The notes under the pieces were generated by a model. That model did no database searches. It was not told the DNA's origin and saw nothing but the letters and a program-made list of their open reading frames with translations. Source: an uncultured Clostridia bacterium (GTDB lineage: Bacteria; Bacillota; Clostridia; UBA1381). From it: DNA of 64,000 bases. Shown here in pieces: positions 54,813 through 63,122 of the stretch; position 1 is the first letter of the stretch, and each line of letters starts with the position of its first letter. A program made the position numbers and the translations under genes. The DNA lies in assembly GCA_934489015.1 (NCBI GenBank), contig CAKSSN010000010.1:1-64000 (forward strand), written 5' to 3'.

Positions 54813-56681
54813 TTGACAAATTCTAAGCTAAGAGAATATATAAGCGGCGCACAGACCGCTCTTTCGGGAAGCGTTATCTGGGGGCTTCTTACAAGGCTGC
54901 ACCTGTATTTCAGAAAATCGTTCGCTTCGAGCGGCATAATAGGCGCGGTTAAAAAAGAGGGAGGCGCTCCGCTTGTAAAATCAAGTCTGCTTTGCAGAAT
55001 ACTGGGGCTTCCGCTTTTTATAGTTTCATATTTTACAAAGACTTTTTCGGGCTTTGTACGCTCGTTTTCGAAAAACAGCGTTCTTTCGGCTCTTTCAAAG
55101 GGCTTCGTGAACGGATTTTTAAGTCTGAACGTGAGCTTTTTCGGGCTTATGCTACTCTCCGGCGGTGCGGTCGGGAGCGTTTTAGCGCTGCTGAGGGGCG
55201 GAAAAAGCAGAGTCTTTTTGGCAGCGGCAGCGGTCGGACTTATACTTTCGTTTGTTAAGGTAAGGCTTTCAAAATATATAGATAAAAGCGTGTTCGTGCG
55301 CTTTATAAAGTCGAGCTTCGGCTTTGAGAACGACAGCTTTTGTCCGCCGCAGCTTTCGTGCGAATACGGCTATACCGTTATTTCCGCAGTCATAGCCGGC
55401 GCGGCAGGCGGCGTTTTAAGTGCGGTAAATCCGCTTCTTGCGGCGCTTCCGATTGCACTTTTCGGCGTGCTTGCGATAATGTTTTTTCCGATGTTCGGAT
55501 TGGCGCTTTCAATATTTTTCGCACCGATACTTCCGACAATGGCGGTTGTGGGGCTTTGTGTTTTGACAACGGTTTCGTCCGTTTTGCAAAAATCCTACAG
55601 GGGAGATTTTAAAATCAAATGCCAGAGAGCAGGCCTTTCTCTGCTTGCGTTTTTGGCGGTGCTTTTGATTTCAACGCTCTTTTCGTATTCAAGGGGCGGA
55701 AGCGTCGGAGTTTTCGGGATGTATATGATATTTATCGCGTTTTACTTTACGATTGTAAACGAGGTAAATTCCGAAAAGGCGCTTAAAACCGTTTTGAAGC
55801 TGTTTGTTATAAGCGGCGCAGTTGTGTCGGTTTACGGAATAATGCAGTATCTTTTCGGGTGGACTACAAAAAATGCGTGGATTGACACCGAAATGTTTGA
55901 GGACGCAACAATGCGCGTTTATTCAACGCTTGCAAACCCGAACGTTTTGGGAGAATATCTGCTTCTTGCGCTTCCGGTGGGCGTTTTGTGCTTTACACGA
56001 CTGTCAAAAGGCGTGTGGCAAAGAGTTGTTTATGCGCTGATGACGGCAGCAATGCTCCTTTGCCTTGTGCTTACGCAGTCGAGAGGGTGCTGGATAGGCT
56101 TTTTCGTTTCGGCGTTTATCCTTGTGACATATTACAAAAGCGAGCTTTGGAAGCTGCTTCCGGTTTTTCTGCTGCTCCTGCCGCTTGTGCTGCCGGAAAC
56201 GATTATAAACAGGTTCCTGAGCGTCGGCAATATGTCCGATTCGTCAACGTCCTACAGAGTATTTATCTGGCTCGGCACGCTTCTTATGCTGAGGGATTTC
56301 TGGCTCGGCGGAATAGGTCTCGGCGAAAAGACGTTCAGAACGATTTATCCGTATTACTCCTATGTCGGAATAACGGCGCCGCACTCTCACAATCTGTATC
56401 TTCAGCTTGTTGTCGAGTCGGGAATTGCGGGGCTGTTAATGTTCGCGGCTGTTATGGTGATTTTCTTTAAGGACTGCATAAACGCGGGAAACCGCTCGCG
56501 AAAGGCAGGCGCAGTATCATATGCGCTTGCGGCAGGAGTTTTGGGATTTCTCGTTCAGAGTATGTTTGACTATACTTTTTACAATTACAGAGTTATGGGC
56601 ATATTCTTTATGGTGCTTGCGCTCGGCGCGGCAGTAAAAAATATAGCCGGTGGGGAGGCACTTAATGAAAAAAATAATTGA
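54813..56681 (+). CDS. O-antigen ligase/polymerase (Wzy_C) family protein
   Basis: This membrane protein of about 622 residues has around 12 helices. The Wzy_C-type domain shows LTQSRGCWIGFFVSAF near residue 418 and GITAPHSHNLYLQLVVE near 523, with the conserved external loop between them. It joins or polymerises a lipid-linked glycan at the outer face of the membrane. The N-terminal 180 residues are an unusual extra part with a possible amphipathic region. No ATG is available; TTG at 54813 is the best start, five bases after murJ. The gene overlaps the next by 17 bases. Confidence 0.9.
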   Translation: MTNSKLREYISGAQTALSGSVIWGLLTRLHLYFRKSFASSGIIGAVKKEGGAPLVKSSLLCRILGLPLFIVSYFTKTFSGFVRSFSKNSVLSALSKGFVNGFLSLNVSFFGLMLLSGGAVGSVLALLRGGKSRVFLAAAAVGLILSFVKVRLSKYIDKSVFVRFIKSSFGFENDSFCPPQLSCEYGYTVISAVIAGAAGGVLSAVNPLLAALPIALFGVLAIMFFPMFGLALSIFFAPILPTMAVVGLCVLTTVSSVLQKSYRGDFKIKCQRAGLSLLAFLAVLLISTLFSYSRGGSVGVFGMYMIFIAFYFTIVNEVNSEKALKTVLKLFVISGAVVSVYGIMQYLFGWTTKNAWIDTEMFEDATMRVYSTLANPNVLGEYLLLALPVGVLCFTRLSKGVWQRVVYALMTAAMLLCLVLTQSRGCWIGFFVSAFILVTYYKSELWKLLPVFLLLLPLVLPETIINRFLSVGNMSDSSTSYRVFIWLGTLLMLRDFWLGGIGLGEKTFRTIYPYYSYVGITAPHSHNLYLQLVVESGIAGLLMFAAVMVIFFKDCINAGNRSRKAGAVSYALAAGVLGFLVQSMFDYTFYNYRVMGIFFMVLALGAAVKNIAGGEALNEKNN

Positions 56682-57777
56682 GGTTTCAAGCGACACGAAT
56701 ATCGGCGGAGCCGGTAAATGCCTGCTTACGCTTCTTTCCGAATACGACAGATCGCGCTACGAGATGAAGGTAATTCTGCCGAAAAACAGCCTTTTAAAGC
56801 CGCATATCGAGGTTTTGGGCGTTGACATAATCGAGGTTGACGGAATAGCCGACAAATCGCTCGACTTAAAAGTTATCGGCGCACTGTACAAGATAATCAG
56901 GCGCGAAATGCCGGATATTGTTCATGCTCATGCTTCAATGTCGGCGCGAATTGCGGCGAGGTTTGCGGGCTGCCGCGTTATATATACGCGTCACAGCGTT
57001 TTTCCGCCGCCGAAAAAAATATCCGAAGGACTCGGAAAATGGATTAACGGCGCGGTTAATAATTTCTTTGCCGACGGGATTATTGCGGTTGCGGAAGCGG
57101 CAAAGGAAAACCTTATACAAACGGGCGTTGACGACTCTAAAATTACAGTTATATTAAACGGCGTCAAAGGCCTTGAAGAAAAAAGCGCGGAAGAAAAGGA
57201 GCGCGCAAGAGAGCGTTTCGGAATCGGCGAGGGTGAAAGAGTAGTTTCAATCGTCGCGCGGCTTGAGGATATAAAGGGTCACGACTTTTTCATTGACGCT
57301 GCCGATATGCTGTTAAAGAGCGGCGTTAAGGCTAAATTTGTTATAGCCGGAACGGGCTCGTATGAGGCGCATTTAAAGGAACGCGTTAAAAACATGGGGC
57401 TTGATAAGGATATATTATTTACCGGCTTTATAAAAGACGTTGACGCGCTTATGAGCATTACATATATTCAGTGTAATGCGTCATACGGAACGGAGGCTAC
57501 AAGCCTTGCGCTTTTGGAGGGAATGAGTCTTGGTATTCCGGCGGTTGTTTCCGATTTCGGCGGCAATCCCGGCGTTATATCCGACGGAAATAACGGCTTC
57601 CTTGTTCCGAAACAGAACGCGGCGGCGCTTGCGGAGGGAATTAAAAAACTTTTGGAGGACGACGCGCTTTATGAGAGAATGAGCGAGCGTTCAAAAGAGA
57701 TTTTTGCGGATAAATTCACCGCCGCAGCAATGACAAAGCAAACGGAAGAATATTATGACAGAGTAATGAGTAATTAG
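56665..57777 (+). CDS. GT4 glycosyltransferase, second
   Basis: This 370-residue GT-B protein has SSDTNIGGAGKCLLTLLSEY near its start, VHAHASMSARIAARFAG near residue 89, the donor-domain block SIVARLEDIKGHDFFIDA near 194 and the Glu-containing ATSLALLEGMSLGIPAV near 280. ATG at 56665 follows GGGGAGG and lies within the ligase gene. Distinct from the first GT4, it likely adds another sugar to the same polymer. Confidence 0.92.
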   Translation: MKKIIEVSSDTNIGGAGKCLLTLLSEYDRSRYEMKVILPKNSLLKPHIEVLGVDIIEVDGIADKSLDLKVIGALYKIIRREMPDIVHAHASMSARIAARFAGCRVIYTRHSVFPPPKKISEGLGKWINGAVNNFFADGIIAVAEAAKENLIQTGVDDSKITVILNGVKGLEEKSAEEKERARERFGIGEGERVVSIVARLEDIKGHDFFIDAADMLLKSGVKAKFVIAGTGSYEAHLKERVKNMGLDKDILFTGFIKDVDALMSITYIQCNASYGTEATSLALLEGMSLGIPAVVSDFGGNPGVISDGNNGFLVPKQNAAALAEGIKKLLEDDALYERMSERSKEIFADKFTAAAMTKQTEEYYDRVMSN

Positions 57778-57790
57778 AGAGGTTATGTTC

Positions 57791-58252
57791 ATGAAAAAAG
57801 TAAAGCTTACATTGATTGATGTTTTAATTATCGCCGCGATTATTTTAGTCTGCGCGGCAGGCGCTTTAATGCTTAAAAAATCGCGCAGCGGCTCGGTGAA
57901 CACAAAGCACGTTATTTACACCGTTTTGGTTGCCGATCAGACTCCGGCCGTTGCCGAGAGCATTGTTGCGGACGACAGAGTGCTGCTTGATCCGACCGAC
58001 GAAGCATACGGCAGCGTTTCAAGCGTTGAGATAAAGCCGGCGGAAAATTCGTATTTCAGCGCGTCTGAAGGAAAATTCGTGTCGCAGACAACAGAGGAGA
58101 GAAAAGATGTCTATCTGACGGTTGAAGCGGACGCAACGGAAAACGACTGGGGCTATGACATCGGAAAGCAGCACATAAGAGTCGGTGAAAAGCAGAGCGT
58201 CTCCGGCAGCGGTTACGGCGTTTCGGGATATATAGTTGACGTTGCACAGTAA
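57791..58252 (+). CDS. DUF4330-family membrane-anchored protein, first
   Basis: This 153-residue protein has one N-terminal membrane helix (about 8-28) and an external beta-rich domain of the DUF4330 type. Start at 57791 is chosen because GAGAGG lies 9 bases upstream. It is followed 14 bases later by a paralogue, and both close the polysaccharide operon. Similar pairs occur at the ends of such clusters in Clostridia, suggesting an accessory role at the membrane; the function is not known. Confidence 0.8.
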   Translation: MKKVKLTLIDVLIIAAIILVCAAGALMLKKSRSGSVNTKHVIYTVLVADQTPAVAESIVADDRVLLDPTDEAYGSVSSVEIKPAENSYFSASEGKFVSQTTEERKDVYLTVEADATENDWGYDIGKQHIRVGEKQSVSGSGYGVSGYIVDVAQ

Positions 58253-58266
58253 GGGGGCGGAATAAT

Positions 58267-58746
58267 ATGAATAAAGACGGAAAAATTTTCGGGAAAATAA
58301 ATATAATAGATTTGCTTTTGATTTTGCTTCTTGTTGTTCTGGCGCTCGGCATATTTGTAAGAGTTTCCGGCACGAGAGCAAAGCAGATTAAGAATGCGGG
58401 CTCTTTTGAATACGTTATAAAAATTGACGATATACGCGACTGCACGCTTAAAGCGCTTGAAAAAAAGGGCGGGGTTTACAATGAAAAGGATAATGTTCAA
58501 ATCGGTGAAATAACGAATGTTACATCCGAGCCGTGCAAAAAAGAGGGCGTAAAGTCAAACGGCACACGCGTTTTCGCCGAAAGACCCGACAGGTTTACGG
58601 CTTATGTTACGATTAAGGCTATCGGCAAATGCGTTGACGGAACGTATTATAACGCTGCCGAAAACGAGATAGGCGCCGGCAGAGGTCATAGGGTTGCGAC
58701 TAAATATGCGGCAACCTCCGGGGAAATTATTTCGGTTAAACAATAA
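58267..58746 (+). CDS. DUF4330-family membrane-anchored protein, second
   Basis: This 159-residue protein has one N-terminal helix (IIDLLLILLLVVLALGIFV near residue 13) and an outside domain related to the preceding protein. Two Cys residues (in IRDCTLKA and SEPCKKEG) could form a disulfide. ATG follows AAGGGGGCGG. It is the last gene of the operon; repeats begin immediately after. Confidence 0.8.
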   Translation: MNKDGKIFGKINIIDLLLILLLVVLALGIFVRVSGTRAKQIKNAGSFEYVIKIDDIRDCTLKALEKKGGVYNEKDNVQIGEITNVTSEPCKKEGVKSNGTRVFAERPDRFTAYVTIKAIGKCVDGTYYNAAENEIGAGRGHRVATKYAATSGEIISVKQ

Positions 58747-59771
58747 ATATTTCAAAAGGGCGCGGAAAATATAAAAGCGCCTTTTTGCGTTTTTGCAAAA
58801 TTCTTTGTTTGCTCTTCCCGACATAACACCTGCGAATTTCTCATTTATTTGCAGCTGTTTTGTTTTGCTCTGTAGGGGCGGATATTATCCGCCCGAAAAA
58901 ACACTTGCAAACGTTTTGCTTTTTTGCAATATTTTTTTATGACCCGTAGGGACGGGGTTCTGCTCCGCTCGATATAACACTTGCGAATATCTTATTTGTT
59001 TTATGCAAAGTTTTGGAGTGCAAAAGCCTCCATCCTTGAGGGAGTCAGGCCGCTTTAGCAGTAGAAGGAGTAAAAACCCAATATTTCAATTATTTTGAAA
59101 TTAGTTAATTGAATTTTATTAGCTCTTTGACTATTTGTTATTCTTCGACGTTGAAAGGTGTTCTTTTGTGCGACAAAAGAACCAAAACCGCCGGGAGTCC
59201 GGTACCTCCCGGACCCTGAACCGCTTGGGGCACGCCCCAAGACCCCATGCAGACAAAGCTTTTCGCTTTTGCATAATTTATCGCAAGCCAACGCGGCAAG
59301 GGAAAGTTAAATTCTGAATGTAATGCGTTTAGCATTTACCGCAGCGATGCATACGCCGCTGCTACATTTTAATTTGCATTTTACGGTTTTCGGCGAAATT
59401 CGCAAATGCTGAATAAATTTGTTTTTTTGTAGGAGTGGGGCTCTGCTCCGCCCGAAAGAAATTGCGTATGCATTGCCTTTAGCTCCGTAGGGGCAGGCAT
59501 TGACAACCCGATTTAACTTCATCCCTCAGTCAGCTACGCTGACAGCTCCCTTCAAAAGGAGCCTTTTGCAAGGGTGGGTGTATCGGATGAATGAAAGCTT
59601 TTCGTCAGAAAAGAAGTTTTTGAAATATAGTCTTTCGATTTACTGAAAGTTTTGGAGTGCAAAGCGTCAAAACTACATTTATTTTGGCTTAGCTGATAAT
59701 TTTAGGGAGCGAAACCTCCATCTTTGAGGGAGTCAGGCCGCTTTAGCGGTGGAAGGAGTAAAAAAACAATT
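58747..59771. repeat. Repeat-filled intergenic region, 1.0 kb
   Basis: No gene is supported. It has palindromic units at 58870-58975, a CCTCCATC repeat near 59028-59075, a 210-bp element at 59157-59365, another palindromic unit near 59430, a CTCAGTCAGC repeat near 59517-59565 and a final CCTCCATC...GGAAGGAG repeat near 59708-59760. The GGAAGGAG end of this last copy sits just upstream of the next gene and may serve as its ribosome binding site. Confidence 0.75.
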
Positions 59772-60335
59772 ATGTCGGGCGTAAATATAAAAGGTGCCTT
59801 TTCGGCACGCAAAGGAATTGTCACAGCTATGAAAAAACTTGTTTTTTGCTCCGCTATAGTATCACTTTTACTGGGATGCATATTTGCGGCGGTATATAAA
59901 ATTCATTCGGGCGGCGTATGGTTTTCGCTGTCTGTTACGTTTTTCTGCACATTTTACCACATTGCAATGCGTCTTGCTGTCGGAGCGGCCGCAAACAAAA
60001 TGAAAATACAAGTAAAGCGGATAAAGCTCACAAAAGCGGAAAGCACATTTTACAAAAAAATCGGAATAAAAAGGTGGAAGAGCTTTATGCCAACCTATGA
60101 CAAAGCGCTCTTTGACATAAAAAAGCGCACTTTGACAGAGCTTTACATAAATATGTCGGTGTCATTAAAGGGTCACGGCGTTATGGCGGTTTTAAGCTTT
60201 CTGCCGATTTTTGTTTCGGGGCGGCTCGGCGGATTTTATGCTTTTCTGATAACATCCGTTTTGGCTGCACTGTTTGATTTAGCGCTTGTATGTGTTCAGC
60301 GGTACAATCTTTCGAGAATTAGCAGAATTTTGTGA
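59772..60335 (+). CDS. CrtO-like acyltransferase-family membrane protein
   Basis: This 187-residue protein has an N-terminal hydrophobic part (two helices, about 20-65), a basic segment with FYKKIGIKRWKSFMPTYDK near residue 93, two more helices, and an ending CVQRYNLSRI. That pattern resembles glycosyl-4,4'-diaponeurosporenoate acyltransferase (CrtO, PF18927) and its many relatives in non-pigmented Firmicutes. No other carotenoid genes are nearby, so the acceptor is unknown. The ATG at 59772 is 13 bases behind GGAAGGAG; the ATG at 59829 is an alternative that would still keep the first helix. Confidence 0.7.
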   Translation: MSGVNIKGAFSARKGIVTAMKKLVFCSAIVSLLLGCIFAAVYKIHSGGVWFSLSVTFFCTFYHIAMRLAVGAAANKMKIQVKRIKLTKAESTFYKKIGIKRWKSFMPTYDKALFDIKKRTLTELYINMSVSLKGHGVMAVLSFLPIFVSGRLGGFYAFLITSVLAALFDLALVCVQRYNLSRISRIL

Positions 60336-60408
60336 TGTTTAAAAATTCTCATAAATGGATATACTCTCTTTGGAAGTGTTTAGCCGAAAAAAAGCAATCC
60401 GAACTCCG

Positions 60409-60514
60409 ATTTTGAAAGGTGAATTTCCGCTTTTGCTGTGTTAAAATACTCGATAATCCGCCAGGATTATCTCCGTTTTTGCCTTACAAAACCAAAAATT
60501 CACACTTTCAAAAT
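60409..60514. mobile_element. MITE-like nested palindrome
   Basis: Outer arms ATTTTGAAAGGTGAATTT (60409-60426) and AAATTCACACTTTCAAAAT (60496-60514) are inverted repeats with a single-base gap. Inside lies a perfect GATAATCC/GGATTATC hairpin (60452-60471). There is no coding capacity. The form is that of a small non-autonomous element, but no target duplication is clear. Confidence 0.55.
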
Positions 60515-60555
60515 TCTACGATCTGAAAAGGACAGAATTTTGAATAGATTTTAGT

Positions 60556-60720
60556 GTGGAGGATGCCGGAAGGCTCGCGCCTTTCAAAGACGACAAACTG
60601 AAATATGCCGAAATTATACCTTTTCAGACGGGTTCGAATTACTTTCTTTCGGCTAGGCATGAGGGAGTCGCAATTTTTGACTATGCGCTGCTTTCGCGGA
60701 GAAACGGAGAATTTTTATGA
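60556..60720 (+). pseudogene. Fragment of a gene ending in an ATGA overlap with spoIIR
   Basis: A 54-residue open frame, GTG to TGA, ends at 60720 and overlaps the spoIIR start by four bases (ATGA), a typical sign of a real upstream partner. The translation looks protein-like, with IIPFQTGSNYFLSARHEG and VAIFDYALLSRR. No ribosome binding site precedes the GTG, and the MITE-like palindrome ends 40 bases upstream. It is probably the surviving 3' end of a gene disrupted at that point. Family not recognised. Confidence 0.45.
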
Positions 60721-61286
60721 GGAAAATAATTTATCTTGCTTTAATGATATTCTTTTCGGCAATGCTTGCGTTTGCGTGGAGCGAAAAGCCGAGATATGAG
60801 CTTGAAAACAATATTGTAAGGCTTCATATACTTGCAGACGGGAACGGCGAAAGGGAGCAGGCGGTAAAGCTTTTGGTGCGCGATGAGCTTTTAAAGGAGG
60901 CGCGCTTGCGCGGCAGAGTGCTGACACTTGGCGAAATGGAGAGCGCTGCGAACAGAACGCTTAAAAATGCCGGAGAGAGCTATACGGCGTCGGTAAGCTA
61001 CGAAAGGTGCAGCATAACGCGCAGAAACTATGAGGATTTTATTTTGCCTGAGGGCAGGTATACGGCCGTGCGCGTTATTTTGGGCAGCGGCGAGGGAAAA
61101 AACTGGTGGTGCGTGCTTTCGCCGCCGCTTTGCTTTACAAAATCGGCGCTCGGACGAACGGACGAGCTTGAAAATCATCTGAGTGGCGAAACGGAAAAAA
61201 TTATAAAAGCGGATAGGATTAATGTTAAGCTGCGCGTGCTGGAATATGCCTCATGGGCGGCGGAGCGGCTTGGGATTGATGAGTAG
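60717..61286 (+). CDS. spoIIR: Stage II sporulation protein R
   Basis: SpoIIR is made in the forespore and secreted to the intermembrane space, where it triggers SpoIIGA to process pro-sigma-E. This 189-residue protein has a signal/anchor helix (about 4-20), VRLHILADGNGEREQAVKLL near residue 34, LPEGRYTAVRVILGSGEG near 113 and the diagnostic NWWCVLSPPLCF near 132. ATG follows GGAGA. With the SpoIVB-type peptidase it supports endospore formation in this organism. Confidence 0.94.
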   Translation: MRKIIYLALMIFFSAMLAFAWSEKPRYELENNIVRLHILADGNGEREQAVKLLVRDELLKEARLRGRVLTLGEMESAANRTLKNAGESYTASVSYERCSITRRNYEDFILPEGRYTAVRVILGSGEGKNWWCVLSPPLCFTKSALGRTDELENHLSGETEKIIKADRINVKLRVLEYASWAAERLGIDE

Positions 61287-61920
61287 AATTTTGATTTATA
61301 TTCTGCTGTTGCCTGATGTTTTTTACATTTTGCGGTTTTGGGATTGCATGTATTTTTGAATTTTCCCGTAGGGGCGGGGCTCTGCTCTGCCCGATATAAC
61401 ACTTGTTGTTTTGCTATATTCTTTGTTCGCTTTGTAGGGGCAGGGCTCAGCTCTGCCCGAAAAACGCTTGCAAGTGTTTTGCAATTTTGCAATATTTTTT
61501 TGTTCGCTCCGTAGGGGCGGATATTATCCGCCCGAAAAACGCTTGCAAGTGTTTTGCAATTTTGCAATATTCTTTGCTTGCTCCGACCGAAAAGGAATTT
61601 GAGTATGCATTGCGTTTAACTCTATATGGGCAGACATTGACTGCCGATTTAACTTCATCCCTCAGTCAGCTGCGCTGACAGCTCCCTTCAAAAGGAGCCT
61701 TTTGCTTGGGTAAGTGTATCGGGTGAATGAAAGTTTAACGCTTTCAAGTGTTTTGTATTTTGCAATATTCTTTATTTGCCCCGCATGGACGTGGGCTCTG
61801 CTCCGCCCGAAAAACAAATTTCGGTGCCCGAAATCCTGCCGAAAAATCGGCAAAGCGTACATAATCGGGCGATTTTTTCATAAATAATATGAACGAAATG
61901 TTAATAAATGAAAAAATGCT
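61287..61920. repeat. Repeat-filled intergenic region before galM
   Basis: No gene is supported. There are three short palindromic units (about 61370-61390, 61435-61460, 61515-61535) at 70-80-bp spacing, two of them followed by an identical AAAACGCTTGCAAGTG stretch. A CTCAGTCAGC repeat lies near 61650-61700, with another palindromic unit near 61785. Confidence 0.75.
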
Positions 61921-61924
61921 TGCA

Positions 61925-61951
61925 TTGACAGGAAATATATGATATTATAAT
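61925..61951 (+). promoter_or_regulatory. galM promoter
   Basis: TTGACA (61925-61930) and TATAAT (61946-61951) are 15 bases apart; TAATAT at 61948-61953 gives the usual 17. The start codon is 30 bases on. Confidence 0.55.
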
Positions 61952-61980
61952 ATAAACAATTGATAAAAGGGGTGACAATT

Positions 61981-63036
61981 ATGTCAGTAACCGAAAAATT
62001 ATTCGGAACAGTAAACGGTGTTCCGACACTTGAATATTGCCTTAAAAACAAAAACGGTATGGAGGTAGATATTCTTGAATGGGGAGCAATAATAACAAAA
62101 ATTATCGTTCCCGACAAAAACGGTAATATGGTCGATGTTGTGCTTGGTCATCACAAATCGGAAACATATGCCGAAAATCCGGGCTACTTCGGAGCAACTG
62201 TCGGCAGATGTGCCAACAGGCTTGAGGAGGGTCTTATAAGAATAAACGGCCGCGAATACAGGTCGGGCATTAACGACGGCAGAAACAGTCTGCACGGCGG
62301 CATAAGAGGCCTTGACAAAAGAGTTTGGGAGGCTCATCCGGGCGGAAGCAAGGACGAGCCGGAGATAACGTTCCTTTACGTTTCGCCGGACGGCGAGGAG
62401 GGCTATCCGGGAAGAGTGCATATTGAGGTGAAATTCTCGCTTTTCAATGATAATACGCTTTCTATTAATTATTTTGCCATGACTAATAAGGCAACCGTGC
62501 TTAACATGACAAATCATTCGTATTTCAATCTCGGCGGATACAATTCCGGTGCGATTGACGATCACGAAATAGAGCTTGAAAGCAGCTTCTTCACTCCGAA
62601 CAATGCGGAGTGTATGCCGACGGGCGAAATTCTCTCCGTTGAGGGAAGACCGTTTGACATGAGAATGGGCAAAAAATTCGGCGAAATTTTTGCAAGCAAT
62701 GACGAGCAGATTAAAATGTTCGGCGGACTTGACCACAACTTTGTTATCGACGGCGAGGGCATGAGGAAATGCGGCTCCGTTTACTGCCACGAAACAGGCA
62801 TTATTATGGACTGCTTTACCGATATGCCGGGCGTTCAGATTTACACGGCGAACATGATTGACAAGGGAACTAAAGGCAAGGACGGCAAGAGCATTAAAAA
62901 GCATGCCGCTGTCTGCATGGAAACTCAGTATTTCCCGAATGCGATGAAGTACTTGCATTTCCCAAGTCCTATTTTAAAGCCGGGCAGAAAATATAATAAA
63001 ACCACAATGTACAGGTTCTCCGCAAGGGATTTTTAA
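61981..63036 (+). CDS. galM: Aldose 1-epimerase (galactose mutarotase)
   Basis: This 351-residue mutarotase interconverts alpha and beta anomers of glucose or galactose. Conserved parts are GRCANRLEEGLIRINGREY near residue 74, the catalytic His region SLHGGIRGLDKRVWEA near 103, MTNHSYFNLGGYNSG near 178 and the catalytic Glu in AVCMETQYFPNAMKY near 313. ATG at 61981 follows GGGGTGA; the preceding seven in-frame residues lie in the leader. It is not near other gal genes. Confidence 0.94.
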   Translation: MSVTEKLFGTVNGVPTLEYCLKNKNGMEVDILEWGAIITKIIVPDKNGNMVDVVLGHHKSETYAENPGYFGATVGRCANRLEEGLIRINGREYRSGINDGRNSLHGGIRGLDKRVWEAHPGGSKDEPEITFLYVSPDGEEGYPGRVHIEVKFSLFNDNTLSINYFAMTNKATVLNMTNHSYFNLGGYNSGAIDDHEIELESSFFTPNNAECMPTGEILSVEGRPFDMRMGKKFGEIFASNDEQIKMFGGLDHNFVIDGEGMRKCGSVYCHETGIIMDCFTDMPGVQIYTANMIDKGTKGKDGKSIKKHAAVCMETQYFPNAMKYLHFPSPILKPGRKYNKTTMYRFSARDF

Positions 63037-63122
63037 TCCTTGCCGATTTGGTTGTGCCGAAACATGGCGCAACGTTCTGCAAAAAAGAGCCTGCATGGCA
63101 GTGCGTCGGAATGGAGATTAAT

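Noticed and set aside
60605..60799. 64-residue open frame overlapping spoIIR
   Set aside because: It runs out of frame through the spoIIR start and has no binding site; the GTG frame ending at 60720 fits better.
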